34,140 bases of DNA from assembly GCA_021200975.1 (NCBI GenBank), contig JAJQFT010000016.1, forward strand, positions 1 to 34,140. Direction: 5' to 3'. A model generated the notes under the pieces. That model worked only from the letters and a program-made list of their open reading frames with translations, was not told where the DNA came from and did not search any database. The stretch's first letter is position 1; the number at the start of each line of letters is the position of its first letter. Shown piece by piece: positions 9,829 to 17,876 of this stretch. The position numbers and the translations under genes are program-made. Source of the DNA: Bacillota bacterium (lineage in GTDB: Bacteria > Bacillota > Clostridia > Oscillospirales > Oscillospiraceae).

Positions 9829-9833
9829 GCCTT

Positions 9834-10229
9834 TTATTCACCCGACTTCCTGAAAAATTCGCCAACAGTCGTGCTTGGCCGCACGAATACGAGCGGCAGC
9901 AGCAGCGCAAAGAGGTTGCACCGGCCGCTTTTGGCGGCGGCGTAAAATATGAGCGCCATACCGAGCATCCGCCCGAGGTAGGACAGCGTGATCATCCCCT
10001 GCGCGCCCTTGACATCCTGCGCGGTGGCCTTGTCCGCCGCCGCGTCCACAAAGACGGCCATCAGGAAAAAGTTGGCGGTCGCGACCGCGCTGCCAATCAG
10101 CGCGCCGAGCAGCACCGTGCCGTCGAGCCTGTCCATCAGCGCGAATATGCCAAACATCACGCAGTCGCACAGGATTTGCCCGAGCAGGACGATCCCCGTC
10201 TGCTGAAAAATAAACCTCTTGCTGTTCAT
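9834..10229 (-). CDS. atpI: ATP synthase operon protein AtpI-like
   Basis: This small membrane protein has 131 residues and about four hydrophobic helices (from FQQTGIVLLGQILCDCVMFGIFAL to LFALLLPLVFV). Its position in front of atpB and its size and layout match the AtpI/Unc1 family, proposed to help c-ring assembly or ion supply to the ATP synthase. I chose the ATG at 10229 because a GGAGG site precedes it and the longer ORF start runs into the gene before it. Sequence identity in this family is always low, so the assignment leans on context. Confidence 0.82.
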   Translation of the reverse strand: MNSKRFIFQQTGIVLLGQILCDCVMFGIFALMDRLDGTVLLGALIGSAVATANFFLMAVFVDAAADKATAQDVKGAQGMITLSYLGRMLGMALIFYAAAKSGRCNLFALLLPLVFVRPSTTVGEFFRKSGE

Positions 10230-10242
10230 AGTGCCTCCGGGG

Positions 10243-10500
10243 TCAATCGTGGTCGTTGAAGGAAACGGGCGGCTCTGGCGGCTCCTTTTTGGATTTGGCG
10301 AGCCGCTCCATCGCCCGCAGGGAGCTGCGGAAGCCGTCCGCCGCGCCGATGAGCCCCAGCACAATGCCCACGGCGAGCACCCACGGGCCGAGGTTCAGCC
10401 GGCTTTGCAGCCACACTGCACCGCCGACGCACAGCGCAAGCGGTACCGCGATGGAAAGCCCCAGCTGCGTCAGCCAGACCAGCAAGCTCAAGTCCTTCAT
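10243..10500 (-). CDS. atpZ: AtpZ/AtpI-family membrane protein
   Basis: This 85-residue protein has two hydrophobic helices (about 5-29 and 37-57), with a charged cytoplasmic tail rich in Lys, Glu and Pro. The GPWVLAVGIVLGLIGAADGFR segment resembles the second helix of AtpZ, which forms a complex with AtpI in alkaliphilic Bacillus. It is the first gene of the atp operon, about 30 bases downstream of the predicted transcription start, with a short GATGGAGG leader that serves as the ribosome binding site. Confidence 0.82.
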   Translation of the reverse strand: MKDLSLLVWLTQLGLSIAVPLALCVGGAVWLQSRLNLGPWVLAVGIVLGLIGAADGFRSSLRAMERLAKSKKEPPEPPVSFNDHD

Positions 10501-10536
10501 CCTCCATCGCCCCGCCCGAAAAAATTATTCCACCTC

Positions 10537-10565
10537 ATTATACAATAGAAAGTGAAAAATGACAA
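10537..10565 (-). promoter_or_regulatory. Sigma-A promoter of the ATP synthase operon
   Basis: On the minus strand TTGTCA, 17 bases, then TATAAT. The leader to atpZ is about 30 bases. It is the only good promoter seen upstream of the ten atp genes and lies back-to-back with the recD2 leader. Confidence 0.85.
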
Positions 10566-10608
10566 GAAATATTTTGTGAAATTCAGATGAAAAAATCTCC
10601 GAGGGGGC

Positions 10609-10637
10609 TTTTCAAATTCGCCAAAATATTGTACAAT
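10609..10637 (+). promoter_or_regulatory. Candidate recD2 promoter
   Basis: On the plus strand TTTTCA, 17 bases, then TACAAT. The -35 box is weak (4 of 6). The -10 box lies inside the perfect 16-bp palindrome at 10625-10640, so a bound regulator would cover it. Transcription would start near 10644 and leave a leader of about 105 bases before the chosen recD2 start. Confidence 0.5.
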
Positions 10638-10640
10638 ATT
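10625..10640. repeat. Perfect 16-bp palindrome upstream of recD2
   Basis: The sequence AATATTGTACAATATT is its own reverse complement. It overlaps the candidate recD2 -10 box in the atpZ-recD2 divergent region. It could be a repressor operator. AT-rich composition makes a chance origin possible, but a 16-base perfect match is long for a region this short. Confidence 0.7.
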
Positions 10641-10655
10641 CGCAAAAGCGCAGAA

Positions 10656-10728
10656 GAACCAATTGACGCAATCCGCTTTTGCCGATTGGTTCCGGGCTTC
10701 CTCGGCGGGGCGGTCGCCCCGATTTTTT
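10656..10728 (+). promoter_or_regulatory. recD2 leader: hairpin followed by intrinsic terminator
   Basis: The plus-strand leader contains a first hairpin (GAACCAAT at 10656-10663 with ATTGGTTC at 10685-10692, with a smaller GCAA/TTGC helix inside). It is followed by a compact terminator (CGGGGC, GGTC loop, GCCCCG at 10706-10721, then six T at 10723-10728). No plus-strand gene lies upstream that would need terminating, so this looks like transcription attenuation ahead of recD2. I see no clear competing antiterminator fold and do not recognise a known riboswitch class. Confidence 0.55.
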
Positions 10729-10748
10729 CGGAAACGGCGGGCAAGGGC

Positions 10749-12974
10749 ATGGAAAACGCGGAAATGGAAATCCTGCAGGGGGTCATCACGGCGGTGGTGT
10801 TCCAGAATTATGAGAATGGCTACGCCGTTCTGCGCCTGAATACTGGCGCGCGCGAGGCGGTCACCGTGGTCGGCACCATCCCCGCGCCCGCGGCGGGCGA
10901 GCGCCTGCTCGTCACCGGCCGCTGGAGCACGCACCCCAGCTTTGGCCGCCAGTTTGAGGCGGAATTTTTGGAGCGGATGCTGCCGCAGTCGGCGCAGGAG
11001 ATCCTTGCCTACCTGTCCGGCCGCGTGATCAAGGGCATCGGGCCGAAAACCGCCGCGAAAATCGTCCAGCACTTTGGCGATCGGACGCTGCAAATTCTCG
11101 AGCGCGAGCCGGAGCGCCTGAGCGAGGTTCCCGGGATTACGCGTGCGAAGGCCGCCGCGATTGGCGAGGAGTTCCGCCAGAAGGTCGGGATGCGCCAGCT
11201 GATGGAGTTCTTCGCGCAGCACCAGCTCCCGGCCGAGCTTGCCGTGCGCACCTATAAGCTCTATGGCGAGAGCGCGGCCGATTTGCTCTATGCCGACCCC
11301 TACCTGCTCACCGACGAGGCGCTGCAGGCGCCCTTTGCGGCCGTTGACCGCTTCGCGATTGAAATCGGCACCGCCGCGAACGACCCCAAGCGCATCCGCG
11401 CGGGGCTACTGTTTGAGCTGCGGTATAATCTCAGCGCGGGGCACTGCTTCCTGCCCACCGAGAAGCTCGTTGCCGCCGCCGCGCAGCTGCTGCATATCGA
11501 GGAGGATGCCGCGCGCAGCGTCGCGGCGAACTGCGCCGCGGAGCAAATCCTCTCCCCCGCCGCGCTCGCGGGTATCCCGGTGCTGTACCTGCCGCAGCTG
11601 TTTCAGGCCGAGACTGCCATCACCCGGCGGCTGCTCGCTGCCGCGCGCCTGCGCTTCCCCGAGCCGCAGAATCTGGAGCAGCTGCTGCGGGAGGTTTCGC
11701 GCGAGAGCGAGGTGGAGTATTCCGCCGACCAGGAGGCGGCTGTGCGCATGGCGGCCGGCTCCGGCATATTGCTGATTACCGGCGGGCCGGGCACGGGCAA
11801 GACCACCGTCCTGCGCGGCATTCTCGCCCTGTTTGGCAGGATGCAGCTCGCCTGCGTCCTTGCCGCCCCGACCGGCCGCGCCGCCAAGCGGCTGGCGGAG
11901 GTCACGGGCGAGAGCGCCTCCACCATCCACCGCCTGCTGGAGGCCGCCATCGACCCGGCGACGGGGCAGATGACCTTCACGCGCGACGAGAGCAATCCCC
12001 TGAAGGCCGACGCGGTGATTGTCGATGAGATGAGCATGGTCGATGTGCCGCTGCTCGACGCGCTTCTGCGCGCGATTCCGGCGGGCAAGCGGCTGATTTT
12101 CGTCGGCGACCCCGACCAGCTCCCGCCCGTCGGCCCGGGCTATCCCTTCGGCGATATGCTGCGCAGCGGCGAGATTCCTGCCGTGCGGCTGACGGAGATT
12201 TTCCGCCAGGCGCGCGAGAGCCTGATTGTTATGAATGCGCACCGCATCAACCGCGGCGAGCTGCCGCAGCTGCACGATACGCGCAGCGATTTCTTCTTCC
12301 TCGGCGCGCCGAGCGAGGAGGCCGCGGCGCGCACGGTGGTAGACCTTGTCGCCCGCCGTCTGCCGCGCAATATGCACATCCCGGCCGAGCAGATTCAGGT
12401 GCTCAGCCCCACGCGCCGGGGAACCTGCGGCACGGCCGCGCTCAACGAGGCGCTGCAGGCCGCGCTCAACCCGCCTGCGCCCGGCAAGCAGGAACGAAAA
12501 TTCGGCGCCTTCACCTTCCGCGAGGGCGACCGGGTGATGCAGGTGAAGAATAACTACGACATCGTGTGGAAACGGACGGATTCCCTCGCCGTCGGCACCG
12601 GCGTATTCAACGGCGACGTGGGCACGGTCGCGAAAATCGACAATTCCGCCGAGCTGCTCACCGTCGTGTTCGACGACCGCGCCGCCGATTACGATTTCAC
12701 CCAGCTCGGCGAGCTGGAGCCGGCCTACGCCATCACGGTGCATAAAAGTCAGGGCAGCGAGTACCGCGCCGTGGTGCTGGCGCTCTGGGGCGGGCACCCG
12801 AACCTGCTCAGCCGCAGCGTGCTGTATACCGCCGTCACCCGCGCGCGGGAGCTGCTCGTAGGCGTCGGGCGGGAGCAGACCGTTGCCGCGATGGTGGAAA
12901 ATGCGCACCGCGGGCGGCGCTACTCGGGGCTGAAGCTGCGCCTGCAGGGCAAGACCGGCCCGGAGAATTGTTAA
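10749..12974 (+). CDS. recD2: ATP-dependent DNA helicase RecD2
   Basis: RecD2 is an SF1B 5'-3' DNA helicase acting in replication and repair independently of RecBC. The ORF opens at 10587, but I chose the ATG at 10749 (741 residues) because homology to the family begins there and the upstream part runs through a terminator-like hairpin. Visible parts are an N-terminal OB-like domain (1-80), helix-hairpin-helix repeats (about 90-145, IKGIGPKTAAKIV and LSEVPGITRAKAAAI), the P-loop GGPGTGKT (345-352), Walker B VIVDEMSMVD, FVGDPDQLPPVGPG, EIFRQA, an SH3-like part, and the C-terminal motifs YAITVHKSQGSEY and LYTAVTRARELL. All helicase motifs are intact. It diverges from the atp operon. Confidence 0.95.
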   Translation: MENAEMEILQGVITAVVFQNYENGYAVLRLNTGAREAVTVVGTIPAPAAGERLLVTGRWSTHPSFGRQFEAEFLERMLPQSAQEILAYLSGRVIKGIGPKTAAKIVQHFGDRTLQILEREPERLSEVPGITRAKAAAIGEEFRQKVGMRQLMEFFAQHQLPAELAVRTYKLYGESAADLLYADPYLLTDEALQAPFAAVDRFAIEIGTAANDPKRIRAGLLFELRYNLSAGHCFLPTEKLVAAAAQLLHIEEDAARSVAANCAAEQILSPAALAGIPVLYLPQLFQAETAITRRLLAAARLRFPEPQNLEQLLREVSRESEVEYSADQEAAVRMAAGSGILLITGGPGTGKTTVLRGILALFGRMQLACVLAAPTGRAAKRLAEVTGESASTIHRLLEAAIDPATGQMTFTRDESNPLKADAVIVDEMSMVDVPLLDALLRAIPAGKRLIFVGDPDQLPPVGPGYPFGDMLRSGEIPAVRLTEIFRQARESLIVMNAHRINRGELPQLHDTRSDFFFLGAPSEEAAARTVVDLVARRLPRNMHIPAEQIQVLSPTRRGTCGTAALNEALQAALNPPAPGKQERKFGAFTFREGDRVMQVKNNYDIVWKRTDSLAVGTGVFNGDVGTVAKIDNSAELLTVVFDDRAADYDFTQLGELEPAYAITVHKSQGSEYRAVVLALWGGHPNLLSRSVLYTAVTRARELLVGVGREQTVAAMVENAHRGRRYSGLKLRLQGKTGPENC

Positions 12975-13000
12975 AAATTCAAAAATTGGGAAAAATGCAC

Positions 13001-13029
13001 TTTACAACGCAAAAAATATATTGTATAAT
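13001..13029 (+). promoter_or_regulatory. Sigma-A promoter of gap
   Basis: On the plus strand TTTACA, 17 bases, then TATAAT, starting 27 bases after the recD2 stop. The leader of about 95 bases holds one imperfect stem (TCAGGGCG with CGCCTGA) and ends in a GGAGG site. No terminator is seen between recD2 and this promoter. Confidence 0.88.
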
Positions 13030-13129
13030 GATTCTGTACGAATTCAGGGCGTCCTTCTGCCGAATCCAGAGGGTCGCCTGAAATACTGCTGCCTGCAAAG
13101 CGGCAAATAAAAAATTGGAGGAAATTCCG

Positions 13130-14146
13130 ATGTCTGTTAAAGTAGCAATCAATGGTTTTGGCCGAATCGGCCGGCTGGCGTTCCGCCAGATGTTCGGCGC
13201 GGAGGGCTTCGAGATCGTTGCCATCAACGACCTGACCTCCCCCAAGATGCTCGCGCATCTGCTGAAGTACGACTCCACGCAGGGCAACTACGCCGCGATG
13301 GGTCATGTCGTCGAGGCCGGTGAGGACAATATTGTGGTCGATGGCAAGAAGATTACCATCTATGCCAAGGCCAACGCCGCCGAGCTGCCTTGGGGCGAGC
13401 TGGGCGTGGATGTTGTGCTGGAGTGCACCGGCTTCTACACCAGCAAGGCTAAGGCGCAGGCGCATATCGATGCCGGCGCCAAGAAGGTCGTCATTTCCGC
13501 GCCCGCCGGCAACGACCTGCCCACCATCGTCTACAACGTCAACCATGATACCCTGACCAAGGACGATAATATCATCTCCGCCGCCTCCTGCACCACCAAC
13601 TGCCTCGCCCCGATGGCGAAGGCGCTCAATGATCTGGCTCCCATCGAGTCCGGCATCATGTGCACCATTCACGCCTACACCGGCGACCAGATGATTCTCG
13701 ACGGCCCGCAGCGCAAGGGCGACCTGCGCCGCTCCCGTGCCGGCGCCTGCAACATTGTCCCCAACTCCACCGGCGCCGCCAAGGCCATCGGCCTCGTCAT
13801 CCCCGAGCTGAAGGGTAAGCTGATTGGCGCCGCCCAGCGCGTGCCCACGCCCACCGGCTCTACCACCATCCTCAACGCGGTCGTCAAGGGTGAGGTCAGC
13901 ATCGAGCAGGTCAATGCCCAGATGAAGGCTGAGTCCACCGAGTCCTTCGGCTACAACACCGACGAGATCGTTTCCTCCGACGTGATTGGTATGCGTTATG
14001 GCTCCCTGTTTGACGCCACCCAGACCATGGTCCTGCCCCTCGAGGGCGGCAAGACGCAGGTGCAGGTCGTTTCTTGGTACGACAACGAGAACTCCTACGT
14101 TTCTCAGATGTGCCGCACCATCAAGCACTTCGCTACCCTGCTGTAA
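13130..14146 (+). CDS. gap: Glyceraldehyde-3-phosphate dehydrogenase, type I
   Basis: This glycolytic enzyme oxidises glyceraldehyde 3-phosphate to 1,3-bisphosphoglycerate with NAD. I chose the ATG at 13130 (338 residues, [15 protein letters not shown]) behind TTGGAGGAAATTCCG; the ORF-track start lies inside that ribosome binding site. The NAD-binding GFGRIGR (10-16), AINDLTS with the Asp that favours NAD over NADP, and the catalytic Cys154 in SAASCTTNC are all present. The C-terminal WYDNENSY block is intact. It has its own promoter and tandem terminators, so it is monocistronic. Codon choice is strongly biased, as expected for a highly expressed gene. It supplies a sink for the triose phosphates made by the neighbouring locus, though direct linkage is only inference. 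Confidence 0.98.
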   Translation: MSVKVAINGFGRIGRLAFRQMFGAEGFEIVAINDLTSPKMLAHLLKYDSTQGNYAAMGHVVEAGEDNIVVDGKKITIYAKANAAELPWGELGVDVVLECTGFYTSKAKAQAHIDAGAKKVVISAPAGNDLPTIVYNVNHDTLTKDDNIISAASCTTNCLAPMAKALNDLAPIESGIMCTIHAYTGDQMILDGPQRKGDLRRSRAGACNIVPNSTGAAKAIGLVIPELKGKLIGAAQRVPTPTGSTTILNAVVKGEVSIEQVNAQMKAESTESFGYNTDEIVSSDVIGMRYGSLFDATQTMVLPLEGGKTQVQVVSWYDNENSYVSQMCRTIKHFATLL

Positions 14147-14160
14147 GCAAATCCGCTGCA

Positions 14161-14194
14161 CCCGGCGCAGGGAAGCCTCTGCGCCGGGTTTTTT
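14161..14194 (+). terminator. Intrinsic terminator of gap
   Basis: A 10-bp stem, CCCGGCGCAG/CTGCGCCGGG with an 8-nt loop, is followed directly by six T. It starts 15 bases after the gap stop codon. Confidence 0.95.
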
Positions 14195-14207
14195 CTAGTC
14201 ACACAGA

Positions 14208-14236
14208 AGGTCAGGCACACGCCTGACCTCATTTTT
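14208..14236 (+). terminator. Second, tandem terminator after gap
   Basis: A 9-bp stem, AGGTCAGGC/GCCTGACCT with an ACAC loop, is followed by CATTTTTAT. It lies 14 bases after the first terminator and probably catches read-through toward the convergent sugar operon. Its tail on the opposite strand is not T-rich. Confidence 0.75.
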
Positions 14237-14250
14237 ATATAATAGGAAAG

Positions 14251-14287
14251 GAAAAAGGATGGGGATGCAGGCTGCGCCTGCACCCCC
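14251..14287 (-). terminator. Terminator of the sugar operon (after the MFS gene)
   Basis: On the minus strand GGGGGTGCAGG pairs with CCTGCATCCCC (one G-U pair, CGCAG loop), followed by ATCCTTTTTCC. It sits about 25 bases past the stop of the MFS gene. The T tract is not immediately next to the stem, so efficiency is uncertain. Confidence 0.65.
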
Positions 14288-14312
14288 AATGGAGGAAAAC
14301 CAAAGCTGCGCG

Positions 14313-15467
14313 TCAGGCGGCCTGGGTTTCGGGCTTTTTGATGCTCTCCAGAACGAAGAAGTAGACCATGCAGACGAGGCCGATGATGGCCGCGCCGTAG
14401 TACTTGCCGGCCGCGCCGCCGCCGAGCAGGCTGGACATCGGCGCAAGCACATAGTCGGAGCAGACGTTGCCCAGCAGCATGAACGATACCATGATGCCGA
14501 TGGCCGTGCCGCTCGATTCGGCGTCGCAGGAGCCGGCGGTGCCCATCAGCGCGCAGGGAACGGCGGTGGAATACGCCAACCCTTGGATGCCGCCCGCCAG
14601 CGCAATCACGAGGTAGCTGTCGGTAAGCGGGATCATGAACTGGGTGATGGCCACAAGCAGCAGCGAAAGCGGCATGGTGAACTTGCCGAGCGCCTTAAAG
14701 ACCCGGCCAAATACCAGCCCGGCGACAACGCCAAAGGCGGTGGAGATGGAAACGACTGCGCCGGAGCCGGTGGCGTCGGAGATTTCCCGGCCGACCACGA
14801 TTTCGGACATGTGGTTGGAGAAGCAGGCAATCGAGAGCATGAAGATGAACATGCCGATGCACCACGCCCAGGTTTTGCCGGTGAGGTGTACCTTTACCTT
14901 TTCCGTCTGGGCAGCCTTGGTTTCGCGCTTGGGCAGGCCGAGCATGATGAAGAAAATCGGCACGGCAATCAGGTAGAGCAGGTAGGAATAGCGCCAGTTC
15001 AGGGTCGCCAGATAGCCGCCGAGCAGGCCGTAGGCAATGGCGAAAACGTTCTGCACCGACTGCTTGATGCCCATCAGCGAGTCGGCGTCATCGGGGCAGT
15101 ATTCGGTGACCAGTGTCGCCGAGCAGGACGAGCAGAAGGCGTAGCCGATGCCATGCAGCGCTCTTACAACCAGAATGGCGGTAACGTTTTGCAGGAAGCA
15201 GGGCGCGACGCCGGTGATTGCGAATACGGCGGTGCCAAACAGGGCGACGTTCCGGGTGGAGAACTTATTACAGAACGAGCCGCAGAAGAAGCAGAACGGG
15301 ATGGCGACGAAGTTCGGAATCATCAGAATCAGCACGGCGGTCTCCGAGGAGATGTTCAGGTCTGCCATCATGTAGGCCAGGCCGCCGGAAAGCGCGAGGA
15401 TCATCATCACGATGGCATTCACGGCAATAGCGGCGAATTTGATGTAGCCATAGGATCTTTGTTTCAT
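14313..15467 (-). CDS. MFS transporter, probable sugar or polyol permease
   Basis: This is a membrane permease of 384 residues with about 12 hydrophobic segments. It belongs to the major facilitator superfamily by its general shape: an N-half loop with FCGSFCNKFSTRNVALFG between helices 2 and 3 (the DRxGRR-type position), RALHGIGYAF in helix 4, and a second half starting near residue 200. It is the last gene of the operon, 30 bases after the kinase gene. As an MFS protein it would import its substrate unphosphorylated, fitting the cytoplasmic FGGY kinase encoded next to it. The substrate cannot be told from sequence; an aromatic or glycoside substrate is also possible because MFS genes often accompany old-yellow-enzyme genes. 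Confidence 0.88.
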   Translation of the reverse strand: MKQRSYGYIKFAAIAVNAIVMMILALSGGLAYMMADLNISSETAVLILMIPNFVAIPFCFFCGSFCNKFSTRNVALFGTAVFAITGVAPCFLQNVTAILVVRALHGIGYAFCSSCSATLVTEYCPDDADSLMGIKQSVQNVFAIAYGLLGGYLATLNWRYSYLLYLIAVPIFFIMLGLPKRETKAAQTEKVKVHLTGKTWAWCIGMFIFMLSIACFSNHMSEIVVGREISDATGSGAVVSISTAFGVVAGLVFGRVFKALGKFTMPLSLLLVAITQFMIPLTDSYLVIALAGGIQGLAYSTAVPCALMGTAGSCDAESSGTAIGIMVSFMLLGNVCSDYVLAPMSSLLGGGAAGKYYGAAIIGLVCMVYFFVLESIKKPETQAA

Positions 15468-15497
15468 GGTAATTTTCCTTTCTTTTTCAGATTCACC

Positions 15498-17075
15498 TTA
15501 CAGGCCCTGCGCCTTGGCGATTGCGGGGAAGGTGTTGTTCTTGAGGTCGTTGTATGCCATTTTGTAGATTTCGTAGCTCTGGTCGTAGGCATCCTTGACG
15601 GCAGGATTCGGGTCGTAGTGGCCGGTGACATGCACCATGTTCTCCACGGCCTCCTCGTAGCTGCTGTAGTAGCCGCAGCCTATCGTGCCCAGAATCGCCG
15701 CGCCGCAGGCCGTTGCCTCGTTGGCGGATACGGTTTCCACCGGCTTGCCGAGGATGTCGGCGTGGATCTGGCACCAGAGCTTGGAGCGCGCGCCGCCGCC
15801 GGTGAAGCGAAGGCTTTCGTAGGCGGGCAGGCCGGCCTTGTCCAGCGATTCGAGCATCTCGCGGTTTTCGTAGCACACGCCCTCCATGACCGAGCGCACG
15901 ATTTCGGCCTTGCCGTGGCTGTTGGTCATGCCGGTGAAGGTCATGCGCGGGTTCGGGTCGAAGTGCGGCGTGCCGGCCGCGCCGCCCGGCCACGGCAGGA
16001 ATACCATGCCGTCGCAGCCCGGCTTGGCCTTCGCGGCCAGCGCGGTCATCACGTCGTAAACGTTTTCCCCGCTGCGCATAGCCTGCTCCGTCTCGCTCTG
16101 GCAGAGGGTGTCGCGCAGCCAGCGGAAGCAGCCGCAGGCGGTCGGGGAGTTGGCGTCCATCTGCCACCCGCCGGAGGAGGAGCCGAGCACCGTGCAAATC
16201 ATCTCCGGGTGGCGGAAGGGGTAGCTTCCCACGCGGGAGATGGTGCCAGTGGTGCCGATGCACATGTAGGTCTGGTCGTCGTGGATGACGCCAAGGCCGA
16301 GCGCGCCGCACTGGTGGTCGCCGTTGCCGACGTACAGCGGCGTGCCCTCGGGCAGGAGCGTTTTCTCGGATACCGCCTTGGTAACGCGCCCGCACAGGGT
16401 CGCGCACTTTTGCAGCTTCGGGAACTTGCCGGCGTCGAATTCCTCGCGCCACTCGAAGATGTCGATCAGCTCCTGGTCGTAGTCCAGCGTGTCGAGATTG
16501 GTTACGCCGAACCAGCCGGAGTCCGCCGCCGGGTCGATGAATTCCTCGCCGCCGTAGGCCTTCACCAGCAGGCCGTGCATATTGTGGATTTTCGTGGTAC
16601 GGGCGTAAACCTCCGGCTCGTTCTGCTTAATCCACAGGTACTTTGCCAAGGGCCCCGCGCCGCCGCCGGGGAAGCCGCGGCGGTTATACAGCTCCGCCTG
16701 CGAGATGCCGGCGGCCTGCATCTGCTCCAGCGCGTAATCGCCCTGCTTTCTGGCGCGGCCGTCAAACCACATGATGACCTTGTCGCGGGAGAAGTCGCCG
16801 TTCGCATCGCGGGTGACCATACCCACGCGCATATAGGAGAAGCTGACGGACAGGATGTCTTGGGGGTTGATGCCGGATTTTGCGATTGCGTCGTGGGTGG
16901 TTTGCAGGCAGTTGTCCTCTAAGTGCCTGCCGTCCACTTCGCACCAGCCTATGCGCGGATACTCGAGCCGATTTTCCCGGTAGGCGTCTGCGATTTGTCT
17001 GCCCTTGTCATCAAAGATGACCGTCCGGGCGCCGGTCGTGCCGAGGTCCACGCCGATGAAATACTTGCTTGCCAT
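15498..17075 (-). CDS. FGGY-family carbohydrate kinase
   Basis: This kinase transfers phosphate from ATP to a sugar or polyol. The 525 residues start MASKYFIGVDLGTTGART, the phosphate-1 motif of the FGGY fold (residues 8-18), with an AAGGAG site upstream; the longer ORF start is not supported. The second half has YVGNGDHQCGALGLG, where the Asp is the likely catalytic base, an IGTTGTISR adenosine-side motif, and RFTGGGARSKLWCQIHADILGKPV plus EATACGAAILG, the FGGY C-terminal signature. It most resembles xylulokinase-like members, but this family covers many pentoses, tetritols and pentitols, so the substrate is open. It lies between deoC-like genes and the permease, suggesting it phosphorylates the imported compound or its oxidised form. 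Confidence 0.92.
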   Translation of the reverse strand: MASKYFIGVDLGTTGARTVIFDDKGRQIADAYRENRLEYPRIGWCEVDGRHLEDNCLQTTHDAIAKSGINPQDILSVSFSYMRVGMVTRDANGDFSRDKVIMWFDGRARKQGDYALEQMQAAGISQAELYNRRGFPGGGAGPLAKYLWIKQNEPEVYARTTKIHNMHGLLVKAYGGEEFIDPAADSGWFGVTNLDTLDYDQELIDIFEWREEFDAGKFPKLQKCATLCGRVTKAVSEKTLLPEGTPLYVGNGDHQCGALGLGVIHDDQTYMCIGTTGTISRVGSYPFRHPEMICTVLGSSSGGWQMDANSPTACGCFRWLRDTLCQSETEQAMRSGENVYDVMTALAAKAKPGCDGMVFLPWPGGAAGTPHFDPNPRMTFTGMTNSHGKAEIVRSVMEGVCYENREMLESLDKAGLPAYESLRFTGGGARSKLWCQIHADILGKPVETVSANEATACGAAILGTIGCGYYSSYEEAVENMVHVTGHYDPNPAVKDAYDQSYEIYKMAYNDLKNNTFPAIAKAQGL

Positions 17076-17122
17076 TTTTTGAATTCTCCTTTCGGTGGTG
17101 GGTTGGGTGGTCTTTCGGGTGA

Positions 17123-17857
17123 TTACTGCTCCGCGTAAGGCGGCACAATTCCAATTTCGCGCATGGTGTCGAAGTCGTTGCGGATGTCCAGCACATCCCA
17201 AGAAATCACGGCCGAGGCGCCTGCGCGCAGCAGCGTATAGGCGTTTTGCGCGTAGGGGAAGGGAATCGCGGAGGCCTTGATTTCCACATCCGTGTCCTTC
17301 AGCTCGTCGGCCATGAGCAGAACCTGATCGACGGACGGGCCTTCAAACAGGCCGTTTACCGCCGAGGTGGCCACGGCGTCCACGCCGTAGCGCGCGCACA
17401 GGCGGCAGCATTTGCGGATTTGCTCGTCTGTCAGGTAGGCGACTCCGAGCACGGCTACCAGCTCCACGCCCTTCGCGCCCTCGCGCATGGTGCGGATGTC
17501 CGCCTCCACGCCTGCCCAGTCGTCCACGGCAATGGCGGTGGTGTTGATGGCGCTGACGAGCACCTTCGCGCCCAGGGCGATGCCCTCCTCCATTTCGACC
17601 TTCTTCATCTCGCCGCTGAAGCTGCCGCTGCTGGTGCCAATGAAGCAGCCGGGCACGACGTCCGAGCCGGCCAGCGCGTCGGTGAGGATGGGCAGGAAGT
17701 AGGGCGTGTTCACATAGAAGCGGGAGATGCCGTTGGCGATGGCCTTGGCGCAGGCCTCGCGGATTTCCGCCTCGCGGACGTTCTTCCAGTTGATGGAATA
17801 TTCCAGCACCGAGCCGATGGTTTCGCGGGTGTATTTGGATAAATCAAGCTGTTTCAT
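17123..17857 (-). CDS. DeoC-family protein lacking the Schiff-base lysine
   Basis: This 244-residue protein is a paralogue of the next gene upstream (17877-18605); both align end to end, down to the shared IGIVP ending. In DeoC aldolases a lysine in a VKTS motif forms the Schiff base. Here the aligned position reads DAVATSAVNGLFEGPSV, so Lys is Ala. The Asp of the IDFCVN-type motif is also missing (KVLVSAINTT). The second lysine, in VEIKASA, is kept. The protein may therefore be a non-catalytic partner, a lyase with other chemistry, or a dead copy, although the reading frame, ribosome binding site and spacing (19 bases) look maintained. I cannot assign a reaction. Confidence 0.88.
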   Translation of the reverse strand: MKQLDLSKYTRETIGSVLEYSINWKNVREAEIREACAKAIANGISRFYVNTPYFLPILTDALAGSDVVPGCFIGTSSGSFSGEMKKVEMEEGIALGAKVLVSAINTTAIAVDDWAGVEADIRTMREGAKGVELVAVLGVAYLTDEQIRKCCRLCARYGVDAVATSAVNGLFEGPSVDQVLLMADELKDTDVEIKASAIPFPYAQNAYTLLRAGASAVISWDVLDIRNDFDTMREIGIVPPYAEQ

Positions 17858-17876
17858 GATAGCTGCTCCTTTCAAC

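Noticed and set aside
10587-10748. 54 extra N-terminal codons of RecD2
   Set aside because: The translated stretch does not look like RecD2 and crosses a hairpin and an intrinsic terminator. The candidate -10 box also lies inside it, so it is treated as leader.
14259-16922. 887-codon plus-strand ORF opposite the MFS and kinase genes
   Set aside because: It is antisense to two clear genes and reads as low-complexity Gly/Ala/Val/His-rich protein. High GC and codon bias leave the antisense frame open. No ribosome site or motif supports it; the same holds for other long antisense ORFs such as 242-1030, 4670-5941 and 11406-12908.
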